A stretch of 61,849 bases of DNA from assembly GCF_000380965.1 (NCBI RefSeq), contig NZ_KB905577.1, forward strand, positions 1-61,849, given 5' to 3'. Numbering within the stretch: the stretch's first letter is position 1; each line of letters opens with the position of its first letter. This DNA is from Paenibacillus ginsengihumi DSM 21568 (GTDB taxonomy: Bacteria > Bacillota > Bacilli > Paenibacillales > NBRC-103111). The notes beneath the pieces are model-generated. The model worked only from the letters and a program-made list of their open reading frames with translations, had not been told where the DNA came from and ran no database searches. The translations under genes were made by a program, and so were the position numbers. Below are positions 50,019-58,965 of the stretch, piece after piece.

Positions 50019-50366
50019 CTATCCGATAAAGATGACAACCCCTTCTTCGGCGAAGGCTTCCTTCAGCCTGGCGATCAGTCCATCGATTCGCGAGCATATA
50101 TGGGCGTGCTCTTCCTCGGTAAGCTGTTTGTCGGCCCAAGTCTTTATTCGGTCCAGCTCCTCGCAGAGCAGGGGAAAATCGTCCTTGCGCAAATCGACGC
50201 CAGGGTCAAACAATGAAACGATGGCCAAGTTCAGCTGGCGGATAGCTGGAATCCAGCATTTCCGAAAGAACGCCTCCGTTGCGACAGGCACATAAAACGA
50301 GCGGTTTTCAGGTTCAAGAATTATCGCGGCGACGGACAAGCGCCTCTCCTCCTCTACCGTCGGCAT
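50019..50366 (-). CDS. Hypothetical protein
   Basis: A 115-residue soluble protein beginning MPTVEEERRLSVAAIILEPE, with no recognised domain. The C-terminal half is helical and charged (EELDRIKTWADKQLTEEEH). ATG 50366 is supported by AGGAG 5 nt upstream. It lies 10 bp upstream of the HEAT-repeat pseudogene on the same strand. Confidence 0.65.
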   Translation of the reverse strand: MPTVEEERRLSVAAIILEPENRSFYVPVATEAFFRKCWIPAIRQLNLAIVSLFDPGVDLRKDDFPLLCEELDRIKTWADKQLTEEEHAHICSRIDGLIARLKEAFAEEGVVIFIG

Positions 50367-50409
50367 ACATTCTCCTATTATAACAAGCGAGTCATGAGTC
50401 ACCCTATCT

Positions 50410-50440
50410 CTCTCTAACGCCAGTGACAAACGCCCTTTTG
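50410..50440 (-). repeat. Partial copy of dispersed repeat B
   Basis: On the minus strand the sequence CGTTTGTCACTGGCGTTAGA matches the conserved 3' end of the repeat B copies at 6668 and 7328 with one mismatch to the latter. It lies downstream of a truncated TetR-type reading frame. Confidence 0.45.
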
Positions 50441-50488
50441 AAAATTTTGAGGTAAGCGCCGAGATGGCGGGGGCGAGCGCGCCGCCGA

Positions 50489-50601
50489 GGGCCAGCCTGG
50501 GCGATTTCCTTCGTCGTCGTGCCGTCGCAGCCCTTTTCCGCCATCAGGTCGACGGCAACCAGCCATATTTTGTCGCCCGTCGCCGTACGCACGCTCATCA
50601 T
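50489..50601 (-). pseudogene. TetR-family regulator N-terminal fragment
   Basis: A frame starting MMSVRTATGDKIWLVAVDLM and continuing AEKGCDGTTTKEIAQAG is the first two helices of a TetR helix-turn-helix. The sequence then departs from the family (no recognition helix or ligand domain) within GC-rich sequence and a partial repeat B. A decayed gene of which about 37 residues remain. Confidence 0.5.
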
Positions 50602-50731
50602 TCCCCTCGCATCTATGTGGTTGACCGCCGCCAGGCGCAAACCGCGCCAGGAGCCCGCGCGCAGCGAACAATGCAAGCGACTACTTGCATTCATCATTCG
50701 CCATGCAGCGTCCCTTGACTAAACGGGCCAT

Positions 50732-51199
50732 TTATTTTTTTCTGTATAAAATCGTCATGCCGTCGCCGGAAGCTTCCATGCCTATCTCCCCGTCCGCAGC
50801 ATCCGCCAGCCGGAATGGAACATGCAGCCTGTCCGCGCCGTATTTTTCGTTAACCAGCCTATAAAAGGCCATCAGGACCGCTTTCACGGCATTGTCCTGC
50901 ACCGGCTCGCGCGCCAGCAACTCGCATACGGCAAGCTCGTGCTTCGGATTCCCGTAGTTTACTGCAATATGGTAGTCGAAGAAAGGAACGCGGCTTTTGC
51001 TGCCGGCAAAGCAAACGATAGGGAAATTCGATTGCACAAAGCGATTGACGATCGCTTGAGCCTCGCTTGCGGAGAAAAGCCTGCTTTCGTTCGAAAGCAG
51101 GCTTCTCCCCTCGCAAACGACATGAGCATACGGCACCTGCTGCAAATGCTCCTGAAATTTCGCGACAAGGGCTCCGCGCAGCCATAAGGGTCCGATCAT
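50732..51199 (-). CDS. Hypothetical protein with a perfect hairpin in its coding sequence
   Basis: A 155-residue protein (MIGPLWLRGALVAKFQEHLQ) with no recognised family and no membrane segment. ATG 51199 has AGGTG 6 nt upstream; GTG 51208 is an alternative. Codons for about residues 33-41 lie in a 12-bp perfect inverted repeat (51078-51103). A coding role is likely from frame length and composition, but function cannot be given. Confidence 0.6.
   Translation of the reverse strand: MIGPLWLRGALVAKFQEHLQQVPYAHVVCEGRSLLSNESRLFSASEAQAIVNRFVQSNFPIVCFAGSKSRVPFFDYHIAVNYGNPKHELAVCELLAREPVQDNAVKAVLMAFYRLVNEKYGADRLHVPFRLADAADGEIGMEASGDGMTILYRKK
51078..51103. repeat. Perfect 12-bp inverted repeat inside a coding sequence
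   Basis: AGCCTGCTTTCG - TT - CGAAAGCAGGCT, extended by GGAGA/TCTCC with a 1-nt bulge. On the minus strand the right arm is followed by TTTTCTC, giving a terminator-like shape about 95-120 nt into the hypothetical gene. Confidence 0.8.
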
Positions 51200-51237
51200 A
51201 TCAAGCACCTGCCGTTTCGGTTAATGTTGATCATGAA

Positions 51238-53256
51238 TTACGGCACGATCGTATTCCCGATGTCCGTATCCGAAGCGTTCAGCCGAATGCTTCCTTTGAT
51301 CGCCAAATTGTGGATCACCTGCGATTCGGTCGCCGCTTCCGTGCTGATCGCAGCGCTCAAGGAGTAGTTGGAATTGGAGTAAATCGTATTTTGCGCCACC
51401 AGGGAGTTCTTCGCTCTCTGGAGCAGAATGCCGTAACCTCCGCCGGACGTCCGGTTGAAGGTGATGCGGTTGCCTACGACCTCGAAGCGATGCTCGCCGA
51501 CAAGCTGGATCGAAGCTGTCGCGCCGGTAGCGTCCGGAATGTCGTTGTTTATGATTTTCACCTTGTGGCCGAGACGGTTTTCCCCATAAATAGCGACATT
51601 TTTCACGCCGCGGATCGTGTTCGATTGAATCGTCGCCTCGCATTTGCTGCCAATGTTGATGGCGTACGACTGCTGGCCCTCGAAGCCGCTCAAATCGATC
51701 ATATTCCCTTCCGCCGTGACCTCACAGTCGCCTCCCTCGGCCGCCATGTTCGTGATGCGGATGCCTGCGCTGGATTGCGTGACTGTATTGCCGCGCAGCA
51801 CGACGCCGGTCGATTTGTTCACCTGCATTCCATACGAGCCCGCCTTGTAGGCCTTGTTGTTCATCAGCAGAACGTCCTTGCTGCTGTCCACATTGTACGC
51901 CGCCGCTGCAGCGCGCTGAACGGCATTATCCGACACCAGCACATTTTCCGCTTCCCAAACGCCAATGCCGACGTTCCCGAGGTGGGAGAGCGTATTGCCC
52001 GTAACGACGACGTCCTTCCCGCGGGCGTCGATGCCGCTGCTGAAGCCCTTGATCACATTGCCGGCAATGGTCACGTTGTTTCCGTCCTTGCCGTTCGATA
52101 CTTTCTGCCCTGCAATGGCAATATTGCTGCTGTCCGAACGAACGAGCACGTTGCCGATAATGGCGGTATCCATTCCGTTGCCGTAAGACAATGTATTGTC
52201 GGAATGGTTGCCTTCGATGATGACTCCGTAGCCGTTAAAATTGAGCACCGATGTCAAATAATTGCCGCGGAACACATTGTTCCTGACCGTAATTTCTTTC
52301 GGCACCTCGTAGTCGATACTGCCTTCGCCATATCCTTCGATGTCAATCCCCGATTGCGGGCGGGTACCTTTGACCGTCCCCGCATTCGTAATCTCATTAT
52401 ACTCCACGAACACGCCTTCTCCAGCCGTAATCGAGATATTGTTCCGCCGCGCCCCGTCAAGGAAACAGCGCCGGATATACACCATCTCCGGAGGCGCGTA
52501 TTTGTCCCCGACGCCGATCATGCCGACAGAGCCGACATAGATGCAGTCGCCGGTGCACTTGCTGATTTTTACATTTTCGATCGTCACGTTCTTGCCGCCA
52601 TGCACATAAATGCCGAATCCCCACTCCTGCGTAGAGCCGGGATGCGCCGAGAAATCGTGCTGATCGAGGTCCCCGGTAATGATGCCGCCCGAGATGGTGA
52701 CGTCCTGCACTTCGCGCAAATAAATGCAGGAATAGCCGATCGCATTGTTCGGCTGTACCTTCAGTTCCGCCTCCGCGTCCAGCGTCAGCCTGAAACGGGA
52801 AGGAACCGTAATGCCCCCGCCTTTCTCCGGGTTGCGTGAGCTTGTCCCGACGGCACGGATCAAATAGAGGCCTTTGGGAATAAACGCTTCGGCATATCCA
52901 GCGCTTTTGGCGTAGGCGATCGCGGCATTAAGGCCGTCCGTCGTCTGCGCCGCATGGGTGCCGTCGGTCGAAATGCCCCATTCCGCCGGATCGATCACGT
53001 AGCAGGTCGATGCCCCGGCCGTTCCCGCGGCAGCCGGATTGGCTTCTAACCCGTAGACGTTCCCCGTAACCGACGGCTCGCGCAGCGGGCTGCCCAGAAC
53101 CGCCCCTGCCGACAGCGTTGTGCCCGCGGCAGCGCTCATGCCGACTGCCCCCAAATACGAGATGAACTTTCTCCGGGACATGGATGACGGCATTGGCGTA
53201 TCTTCCAGCTGATGCTTGTCTTTCACCTTTCTAATCATCTCCTTGAAATCCAACAT
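51238..53256 (-). CDS. Tat-exported right-handed parallel beta-helix protein
   Basis: A 672-residue protein with a twin-arginine signal (SRRKFISYLGAVGMSAAAG, residues 27-45), then a domain opening VIDPAEWGISTDGTHAAQTT and LNAAIAYAKSAGYAEAFIPKG, typical of pectate-lyase-superfamily proteins. Many NNxI/GNxI beta-helix rungs follow (NNVFRGN, GNVIKGFSSGIDA, GNTLSHLGNVGIGV, NNKAYKAGSYGMQV). Likely a polysaccharide-active or surface protein; no catalytic set could be assigned. ATG 53256 has no strong ribosome-binding site, and internal starts are possible. Confidence 0.8.
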   Translation of the reverse strand: MLDFKEMIRKVKDKHQLEDTPMPSSMSRRKFISYLGAVGMSAAAGTTLSAGAVLGSPLREPSVTGNVYGLEANPAAAGTAGASTCYVIDPAEWGISTDGTHAAQTTDGLNAAIAYAKSAGYAEAFIPKGLYLIRAVGTSSRNPEKGGGITVPSRFRLTLDAEAELKVQPNNAIGYSCIYLREVQDVTISGGIITGDLDQHDFSAHPGSTQEWGFGIYVHGGKNVTIENVKISKCTGDCIYVGSVGMIGVGDKYAPPEMVYIRRCFLDGARRNNISITAGEGVFVEYNEITNAGTVKGTRPQSGIDIEGYGEGSIDYEVPKEITVRNNVFRGNYLTSVLNFNGYGVIIEGNHSDNTLSYGNGMDTAIIGNVLVRSDSSNIAIAGQKVSNGKDGNNVTIAGNVIKGFSSGIDARGKDVVVTGNTLSHLGNVGIGVWEAENVLVSDNAVQRAAAAAYNVDSSKDVLLMNNKAYKAGSYGMQVNKSTGVVLRGNTVTQSSAGIRITNMAAEGGDCEVTAEGNMIDLSGFEGQQSYAINIGSKCEATIQSNTIRGVKNVAIYGENRLGHKVKIINNDIPDATGATASIQLVGEHRFEVVGNRITFNRTSGGGYGILLQRAKNSLVAQNTIYSNSNYSLSAAISTEAATESQVIHNLAIKGSIRLNASDTDIGNTIVP

Positions 53257-53468
53257 ATAGCATATATCGGAAACTTGCGCTGATCGCTGAAGCTTTTCTG
53301 CAAATTTTCATCAGGGCGATCCGCGAAAAAGCGGCGAAGCAGCCCCTCGTATCTGCCTGAAATATCGACGTCTTCCTTATATATACGATGATATACGATT
53401 CGATGGGGTCAGGCCGGTTGTGTTATTATATATTTATCAAGCTTTAACCATTTGAGGGAGCGGACAAG
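53257..53468. other. Divergent region, beta-helix gene / ArsR gene
   Basis: Holds promoter-like sequence for the ArsR gene (TTATTATATA near 53423-53432) and AT-rich direct repeats GATATACGAT (53386 onward). GAGGGAGCGGA before 53469 is the ribosome-binding region. Nothing else is recognised. Confidence 0.35.
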
Positions 53469-53798
53469 ATGAATCAAAATATTCAGCAGTTTAAGGCCGA
53501 TTTTTTTAAGGCGCTGGCGCATCCGATGCGGATTCGCATTTTGGAGGTGCTGTGCGAGGGCGATAAGAACGTGAACGAAATCCAGAGCATCCTGGGCTCG
53601 GAAGGCTCGGCCGTGTCTCAGCAGCTGGCGGTGCTGCGCAGCAAAAATGTGGTCACGGGCGTCAAGGACGGCACCTCGGTCATTTATTCGCTGCGCGATC
53701 CGCTCATTAAGGATCTGCTGGCCATCGCCAGGCAAATCTTCGACAATCATCTTGTCGACGCCATTTCCTTGCTGGAAGTGATTCGCAACGAACCTTAA
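53469..53798 (+). CDS. ArsR-family winged-helix regulator
   Basis: A 109-residue protein with FFKALAHPMRIRILEVLCEG and the recognition helix region SEGSAVSQQLAVLRSKNVVT, followed by GTSVIYSLRDPLIKDLL. No canonical CxC metal-binding motif is visible and its only Cys is in EVLCEG, so metal, persulfide or redox sensing cannot be claimed. It is followed by a terminator and then the SulP transporter gene, a pairing common in Bacillota. Confidence 0.9.
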   Translation: MNQNIQQFKADFFKALAHPMRIRILEVLCEGDKNVNEIQSILGSEGSAVSQQLAVLRSKNVVTGVKDGTSVIYSLRDPLIKDLLAIARQIFDNHLVDAISLLEVIRNEP

Positions 53799-53801
53799 CC
53801 G

Positions 53802-53850
53802 AAAAAACAAGGGTATCCGCGAGCAAAATCAAGGATGACCTTGTTTTTTT
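53802..53850 (+). terminator. Terminator of the ArsR gene
   Basis: AAAACAAGG (53804-53812) pairs with CCTTGTTTT (53839-53847), followed by T residues, directly after the ArsR stop codon. Confidence 0.75.
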
Positions 53851-53885
53851 CTGTTCACGCCGGCTGCAGGCCGGTTATTCGCGTT

Positions 53886-53942
53886 TGACATTGCCAAGCG
53901 GCGGGAGTACCATCTCCTATATATTCAAATAATCAAATATAT
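53886..53942 (+). promoter_or_regulatory. Promoter and candidate ArsR operator before the SulP gene
   Basis: TTGACA (53886-53891) and TACCAT (53908-53913) are spaced 16 bp. The AT-rich imperfect dyad ATATATTCAAAT/AATCAAATATAT follows at 53919-53942, resembling ArsR-type sites, and would overlap the transcription start. Confidence 0.5.
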
Positions 53943-53963
53943 GAAGAAAAGAAGGTATGTCCG

Positions 53964-55727
53964 ATGAAATGGACGGGAAGATTCGCGGGATACCGCGCTT
54001 CCGATATTCGCAAAGATCTCGTATCCGGCCTCATTGTAGGCATTATCGCCATTCCCCTGGGAATGGCGTTTGCTATTGCGTCCGGCGTCCGGCCCGAATA
54101 CGGCCTTTATACGACGATCATTGCCGGCATTCTGATTTCCTTGCTCGGCGGCTCGAAATATCAGATCGGCGGGCCGACAGGAGCGTTTATTCCGATCCTG
54201 TTCGCGATCGTCCTTCAATACGGCTACGAAAATTTGCTGATCGCCGGACTCATGGCCGGCATTCTGCTCGTGCTGATGGGGCTCCTTAAGCTCGGCTCGC
54301 TGATCAAGTATATCCCCCGCCCCGTCACCATCGGCTTTACCGCAGGCATCGCCGTCATTATTTTTACCGGGCAGATTCCTAACTTTCTGGGCCTTGCGGA
54401 CGTGGAGAAGCATGAGCGGTTTTGGCCGAATATGAAGGAAATCGCGTCGCATCTGCCTTCGACGAATATATACAGCGTCATCACGGCGGCGATCTGCTGG
54501 GCGGTGATCGTCCTGACTCCCAAAATGATGAAGAAGGTGCCGGGGGCCCTGATCGGGCTGATCGTATCGAGCATCGTGGCGGCCGTCTTCTTCAAGGGGC
54601 AGGTGGCGACGATCGGCTCGGCGTTCGGGGCGATTCCGAGCGCGCTGCCGCAGCTGCATTTTCCCGAGATCACCTGGGAACGCATTCAGCACCTGATCCG
54701 CCCGGCTCTGGTGATTGCCATGCTTGGCGGCATCGAATCGCTGCTGTCGGCGGTCGTTGCCGACGGCATGACGGGCAGCCGTCACCGAAGCAACCGCGAG
54801 CTGATCGGCCAAGGCATCGCCAATATCGTGACCCCGCTATTTGGCGGTATACCGGCGACGGGCGCGATCGCCCGGACGGCGACCAATATTAAGAGCGGGG
54901 CGGTCTCGCCGCTGTCCGGCGTCATTCACGGGCTCGTCGTGCTGGCGGTGCTGCTGCTGTTCGCGCCGTTCGCCTCGGAAATTCCGCTGGCCAGCATGGC
55001 TCCCATCCTGATGATGGTCGCCTGGAATATGAGCGAAAGAAAGCAGTTCCTCCATGTCTTGCGGACGAAAACGGGCGATTCGCTCGTCCTGCTGATCACC
55101 TTCCTGCTCACCGTATTTACCGACTTGACGATTGCCGTCGAAGCCGGGTTATTATTGGCCGTCGTCCTGTTCGTCAAACGGATGAGCGATGGCTTGAAGG
55201 TCGCGAAGGTGCTGCCCGATCCGGCGGCCAAGCATGCCAAGGTGAAGGAGCATATGGTCGCCCGGGGCCACGATTGTCCGCAAATCGGGATTTATACGAT
55301 CGAAGGCCCGCTCTTCTTCGGGGCGGCGACCTTGTTCGAGCAGTCGATCCTGGACGCGATTCATCAGCGGCCCAAGGTGCTGCTTCTGCGCATGGGCAAA
55401 GTGCCGTTCATCGACACGACGGGCGAGGCCAATCTGACCAGCCTCGTGAACGATTTTCAGAAGCACGGCGGAACGGTGCTTATCTCGGGCATTCAGCCGC
55501 AGCCCCTGGAGGTATTGAAGCGGACAGGGCTGTACGAGCGAATCGGAGCCGACCGGTTCTATGAGCATACCGGCGATGCGATCGAATGCGCTTTGGCCCG
55601 ATTGGACCGCAAGCAATGCCTGGGCTGCCGCCATGCGGCTTTTCGAGAATGCGCGGCATTCAAGCTATCGGCGGGCGATACGGCTGCTCCCGTAAAGCGA
55701 GAGCCGTCAAGAATCTATATAAGTTGA
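53964..55727 (+). CDS. SulP-family anion transporter with STAS domain
   Basis: A 587-residue SLC26/SulP transporter. The membrane domain (about residues 20-410) contains DLVSGLIVGIIAIPLGMAFA, the substrate-region GGPTGAFIPIL, GIESLLSAVVADGMTG and FGGIPATGAIARTATNIKSG. A cytoplasmic STAS domain (about 440-545; IYTIEGPLFFGAATLFE, PFIDTTGEANL) follows, then a Cys-containing tail CLGCRHAAFREC. Sulfate, bicarbonate or dicarboxylate are known substrates of the family; the substrate here is open. ATG 53964 has GAAGG 8 nt upstream. Confidence 0.92.
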   Translation: MKWTGRFAGYRASDIRKDLVSGLIVGIIAIPLGMAFAIASGVRPEYGLYTTIIAGILISLLGGSKYQIGGPTGAFIPILFAIVLQYGYENLLIAGLMAGILLVLMGLLKLGSLIKYIPRPVTIGFTAGIAVIIFTGQIPNFLGLADVEKHERFWPNMKEIASHLPSTNIYSVITAAICWAVIVLTPKMMKKVPGALIGLIVSSIVAAVFFKGQVATIGSAFGAIPSALPQLHFPEITWERIQHLIRPALVIAMLGGIESLLSAVVADGMTGSRHRSNRELIGQGIANIVTPLFGGIPATGAIARTATNIKSGAVSPLSGVIHGLVVLAVLLLFAPFASEIPLASMAPILMMVAWNMSERKQFLHVLRTKTGDSLVLLITFLLTVFTDLTIAVEAGLLLAVVLFVKRMSDGLKVAKVLPDPAAKHAKVKEHMVARGHDCPQIGIYTIEGPLFFGAATLFEQSILDAIHQRPKVLLLRMGKVPFIDTTGEANLTSLVNDFQKHGGTVLISGIQPQPLEVLKRTGLYERIGADRFYEHTGDAIECALARLDRKQCLGCRHAAFRECAAFKLSAGDTAAPVKREPSRIYIS

Positions 55728-55799
55728 ACAAATGTTTCAGCCAGGGCCGCCGTGTGACATTGTTCTTCCCTCTGCCGACTTTGCAGTCCCCATATACGC

Positions 55800-55835
55800 A
55801 AAAGGCCGAGATGCTCTTTCGCATCTCGGCCTTTT
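55800..55835. terminator. Strong bidirectional terminator
   Basis: AAAAGGCCGAGATGC-TCTTTC-GCATCTCGGCCTTTT is a 15-bp perfect stem with A and T flanks, placed between the convergent SulP and YxeA-like genes. Confidence 0.85.
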
Positions 55836-55915
55836 CGCGCGGGAACATCCCCGGCCTTAACCGCAAAGTTTGCCCCTTGCTGCGGGTTTCCGTCCAGCCC
55901 GCCCGAGCAAGCTGC

Positions 55916-56284
55916 TCAGCCCGCGGCAGGATACGCGGCTTTGACTTTGTCGGGAAGATCGCTGTGCTGCACCTCCTGCCAAAACGTCACGCCGCGCAGC
56001 GGAGCCTCGTACAGCATCAGATAAGCGCCGTCCTTCAACCGTTTGCCGGCGCTGAACGTGACGGTTTTCTTTTTCCCCTTGCCATCCACGCATTCCAACG
56101 TATAAGTATACCGGTTGTTCTCGCCGCTTTGGGCTTTATCGTCGTCGACCACGGTATAATAGATCGTCTTGCCTTTAGGGTTTTCCGGCGTCAGCCGTTC
56201 CGGACTGAATAATACAAAAATGCATCCGATGGCGACCGCGGCCAGCAGGCCGGCAATCAGCATTATTTTTGTCGCTTTTCGCAT
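55916..56284 (-). CDS. yxeA: YxeA-family (DUF1093) secreted protein
   Basis: A 122-residue protein with an N-terminal hydrophobic segment (about residues 6-25) and the YxeA pattern: KTIYYTVVDDDKAQ, YTYTLECVDGKGKKKTVTF, LKDGAYLMLYE and GVTFWQEVQHSDLPDKVK. In B. subtilis yxeA belongs to the yxdJKLM-yxeA antimicrobial-peptide-response operon. Here it is the last gene after a peptide-antibiotic-type ABC transporter. ATG 56284 has AAGGGAG 9 nt upstream. Function unknown. Confidence 0.85.
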   Translation of the reverse strand: MRKATKIMLIAGLLAAVAIGCIFVLFSPERLTPENPKGKTIYYTVVDDDKAQSGENNRYTYTLECVDGKGKKKTVTFSAGKRLKDGAYLMLYEAPLRGVTFWQEVQHSDLPDKVKAAYPAAG

Positions 56285-56330
56285 GAGTGTTGACTCCCTT
56301 CTGTTAATAGACATTTCACTAACGGTTATG

Positions 56331-57062
56331 TTAAGCCGCCGCATCGGCCGTTCGCAGCCGCCGGATGGCGAGCGCCGAGACGAGGATAATGTACGCGCTG
56401 GTCATCGCATAAAATAGGCCGAGCTTGGCGGCCGGCAATGCCTGCTGGTCGAGAACGCCCATCCCGAGCGTCAGCAGCGAATGCGGAAAAAGCAGGCCGA
56501 GCTTCGCCACATACAAGCCGAATCCGACAAATACGGCGCACAAGCCGATGCCGATCGGCGCCGCGAAGCTTTGCATCCGCATGGAGAGCAAGAGCTGGAC
56601 GGCCCCGATGGCGACGGCCGCGAACCAGCCGCGAACGATCCAGCCGGCAAGCTCGGCAGGCGGCTCGTACCCGAATCCGAAGGCAACACCCGCGCCAATG
56701 AAGAGCAGCGCGAACATCCCTTGCACGAAGCCGAGCAGCACAGCCGTTATCGTTAGCTTGGCAATGAACGTATAAGCGACCGGCACAGGGGCGGTCAGCA
56801 GCAGATGCCAGTTTTTGTTCAAATGCTCGAGTCTGCATAAATACGCGCAGCAAATCGCGATCAGGATCGGCAGGAAAAATTCCCCGTAAAACAGGCTGAC
56901 CTGCGTCCATAGACTGTACCATTCGTTCTGCAAAACGCCGAGGTTGTTCGCGAAGTTCGCGCAGCCGATCATCATGCTGAAGGCCGGCAGCGAAACGAGG
57001 ATGAGCCATAGGCGGGAGCGGCGCAGCTTGAGCCATTCCGCCCCGATGCATCTTATGAGCAT
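56331..57062 (-). CDS. ABC-2-type permease of a lantibiotic/bacitracin detoxification-like transporter (second)
   Basis: A 243-residue protein with about six membrane helices. The N-terminus GAEWLKLRRSRLWLILVSLP and ILIAICCAYLCRLEHLNKNWHLLL are typical of NisG/EpiG/MutG and Bcr-type permeases. It lies 71 bp after the first permease gene and 46 bp before the YxeA-family gene. Confidence 0.87.
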   Translation of the reverse strand: MLIRCIGAEWLKLRRSRLWLILVSLPAFSMMIGCANFANNLGVLQNEWYSLWTQVSLFYGEFFLPILIAICCAYLCRLEHLNKNWHLLLTAPVPVAYTFIAKLTITAVLLGFVQGMFALLFIGAGVAFGFGYEPPAELAGWIVRGWFAAVAIGAVQLLLSMRMQSFAAPIGIGLCAVFVGFGLYVAKLGLLFPHSLLTLGMGVLDQQALPAAKLGLFYAMTSAYIILVSALAIRRLRTADAAA

Positions 57063-57133
57063 AGGAAACCTCCTGTTTGGAAAAATAAAGCGGCAGCGTG
57101 CATCGCCGACATGGCCTTACGCGCCGCTTGCCG

Positions 57134-57883
57134 TCATATCTCCTGCCTGGAGACGTGAACGCATCCGGCAATATAGGCCGCCGCCCCCATCGCGAGCGCC
57201 AAAAGCGGAAGCTGGAAGCCGAATTCGTTATGCGCATAGCTGAGCGCTCCGCTTGCGTAGCCGTAAGTCACGGGACTTAAGTCCATATAATAAGACCAGA
57301 TGAACCATAGACGCACCGGAGCCGGGAACAACATCGCCGTCAAGCCGACGAAGCTGCCGAGCATGCCGAGCGCCAGACTGAACGCCTGGTTTTTGACGGC
57401 AAGCGACACCCATTGCTGCAGCGCGACGACCGCTGCCGTAGTGAGCAGCGTCCCGGCGGCGAGCCGGATCAGCAGCATGAGCGGCACCGCCTCGCGGAAT
57501 CCGCTCGCCAGACCGATTGCCGCAATGCCTGCCGTCTGCAGCGCGACAGCCGATGCCAGGAGCAGACACGCGGCGGCGTATTTGGCGGCGTAAATGCGGC
57601 TCCGTCTGACAGAGGCGGCCATCAGCAGCTTCCAGGTTTGGCCCTTGTGCTCCATATCGCAGATGCGCGAGACGATCACGGCCGACAAAATCGGCAAAAA
57701 CAGTCTGTTCATCGAAGCGACCAGCAGCAGCGCGGCAGGCCACCCGGCGTTATCCGGATTGCGGGCTATGGACATGCTCAGCGACATATATGCCCAAGCG
57801 AGCTCGACAGCCAGAAACAGCGCGATCATCAGCGCCAGACGTTTGCGGCGCAGTTTGTATAATTCAAGCCACAGCGCATTCAT
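57134..57883 (-). CDS. ABC-2-type permease of a lantibiotic/bacitracin detoxification-like transporter (first)
   Basis: A 249-residue protein with about six membrane helices; ALWLELYKLRRKRLALMIAL and LSAVIVSRICDMEHKGQTWK are characteristic of MutE/EpiE/NisE-type permeases. Its ATG overlaps the ATPase stop by 1 nt (TAATG). It forms, with the next permease and the ATPase, a three-part exporter. Confidence 0.88.
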   Translation of the reverse strand: MNALWLELYKLRRKRLALMIALFLAVELAWAYMSLSMSIARNPDNAGWPAALLLVASMNRLFLPILSAVIVSRICDMEHKGQTWKLLMAASVRRSRIYAAKYAAACLLLASAVALQTAGIAAIGLASGFREAVPLMLLIRLAAGTLLTTAAVVALQQWVSLAVKNQAFSLALGMLGSFVGLTAMLFPAPVRLWFIWSYYMDLSPVTYGYASGALSYAHNEFGFQLPLLALAMGAAAYIAGCVHVSRQEI

Positions 57884-58797
57884 TACAGACTGCTCTCCTT
57901 CCCCGTCAGCTCCAGGAAGATGCTCTCCAGACTGCGCCTGCGCTCCTCGATGCGAAGGACATCGATCCCAGCGGCGACGAGCGTCCGATTGCAGCGCGCG
58001 ACCTGCGCGTCGTCCCCGTCCCGGAGCGTCAAATAACCGTCGCCGCCGACCTGCGGCGTCATGCCGTTCGCGCCGAGCAGCCGCGCGGCCGCTTCGTTGT
58101 CCTGCGTGCGCAGGGCAATATGGGATCGGCTCCGGCCTTTCAGCTCATCCAGACTCCCCTGAAAAACAAGCTGCCCGTCGCTGATAATGCCGACCGATGT
58201 CGCCACCTGCTCGATCTCCGACAGCAAATGGCTCGACAGCAGCACGGTCATGCCGTACCGCTGCGGCAAGGAACGGATCAGCTCGCGAATTTCGCCGATG
58301 CCCGCCGGATCGAGACCGTTCGTCGGCTCGTCGAGCACGAGCAATGGCGGGAACGACATCAGCGCCATGGCGATGCCGAGCCGCTGCTTCATGCCAAGCG
58401 AATATTGAGCGACTTTTTTGTCCTTTTGATTTTCAAGGCGGACAATCCGCAGCGCCTCCATCACATTGGCTTCCGGCACGCCGCGCAGCCGCTGCATGAC
58501 CCGCATATTTTCAAGGCCGGTCAAATGCTGGTAAGCGGAAGGCGATTCGATGAGCGAGCCCGTCCGAGCCAGAATAGAACGGCGGTGTTTGCGCAAATCT
58601 TGGCCGAAGACGACGATCCGGCCGGACGTCGGCTGCGCGAGGCCGAGCAGCATTTTCAGCGTAGTGGACTTGCCCGCCCCGTTCGGCCCGAGAAAACCGT
58701 AAATTTCGCCTTCGTACACGGTCAGATTGACCTGATTGACCCGGTAAACGTCGCCGTATCGTTTGGATAAGCTGTGTGTGGAAATAATGGCATTCAA
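57883..58797 (-). CDS. ABC transporter ATP-binding protein, BcrA/NisF type
   Basis: A 304-residue ATPase. Walker A is GFLGPNGAGKSTTLKMLLGL, the signature is AQYSLGMKQRLGIAMALMSF, Walker B is LLVLDEPTNGLDPAGI and the H-loop is VLLSSHLLSEIEQ. The C-terminal approximately 80-residue domain is as in BcrA proteins that remove bacitracin or lantibiotics from the membrane. Divergent from a two-component system 168 bp away, its likely controller. Confidence 0.92.
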   Translation of the reverse strand: MNAIISTHSLSKRYGDVYRVNQVNLTVYEGEIYGFLGPNGAGKSTTLKMLLGLAQPTSGRIVVFGQDLRKHRRSILARTGSLIESPSAYQHLTGLENMRVMQRLRGVPEANVMEALRIVRLENQKDKKVAQYSLGMKQRLGIAMALMSFPPLLVLDEPTNGLDPAGIGEIRELIRSLPQRYGMTVLLSSHLLSEIEQVATSVGIISDGQLVFQGSLDELKGRSRSHIALRTQDNEAAARLLGANGMTPQVGGDGYLTLRDGDDAQVARCNRTLVAAGIDVLRIEERRRSLESIFLELTGKESSL

Positions 58798-58934
58798 GCT
58801 TGTTCACTCCCGTCTGCATGGACGCATCATGTTTCGAACCAAGTATGACAGCCCAATCCAACGCCAGGCTGAAGCGAACCTTACGCCAATCTTAAATCCG
58901 TCTTGAAGCGTGGCCCACAGCAAATTCGTCCTAG

Positions 58935-58940
58935 TATAAT
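58935..58940 (+). promoter_or_regulatory. -10 box of the two-component operon
   Basis: TATAAT at 58935-58940, 26 bp before the response regulator ATG. No good -35 is present at the usual distance, which suggests an activated promoter. TTACGCCAATCTTAAATC upstream (58881-58898) could hold direct regulator half-sites shared with the divergent ABC operon. Confidence 0.45.
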
Positions 58941-58965
58941 AGAAGAAAGAAAGGGTGGCCGCGAA

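Noticed and set aside
51067..52839. 590-residue plus-strand frame
   Set aside because: Antisense shadow of the beta-helix protein gene, whose Tat signal and repeat pattern clearly identify the coding strand.
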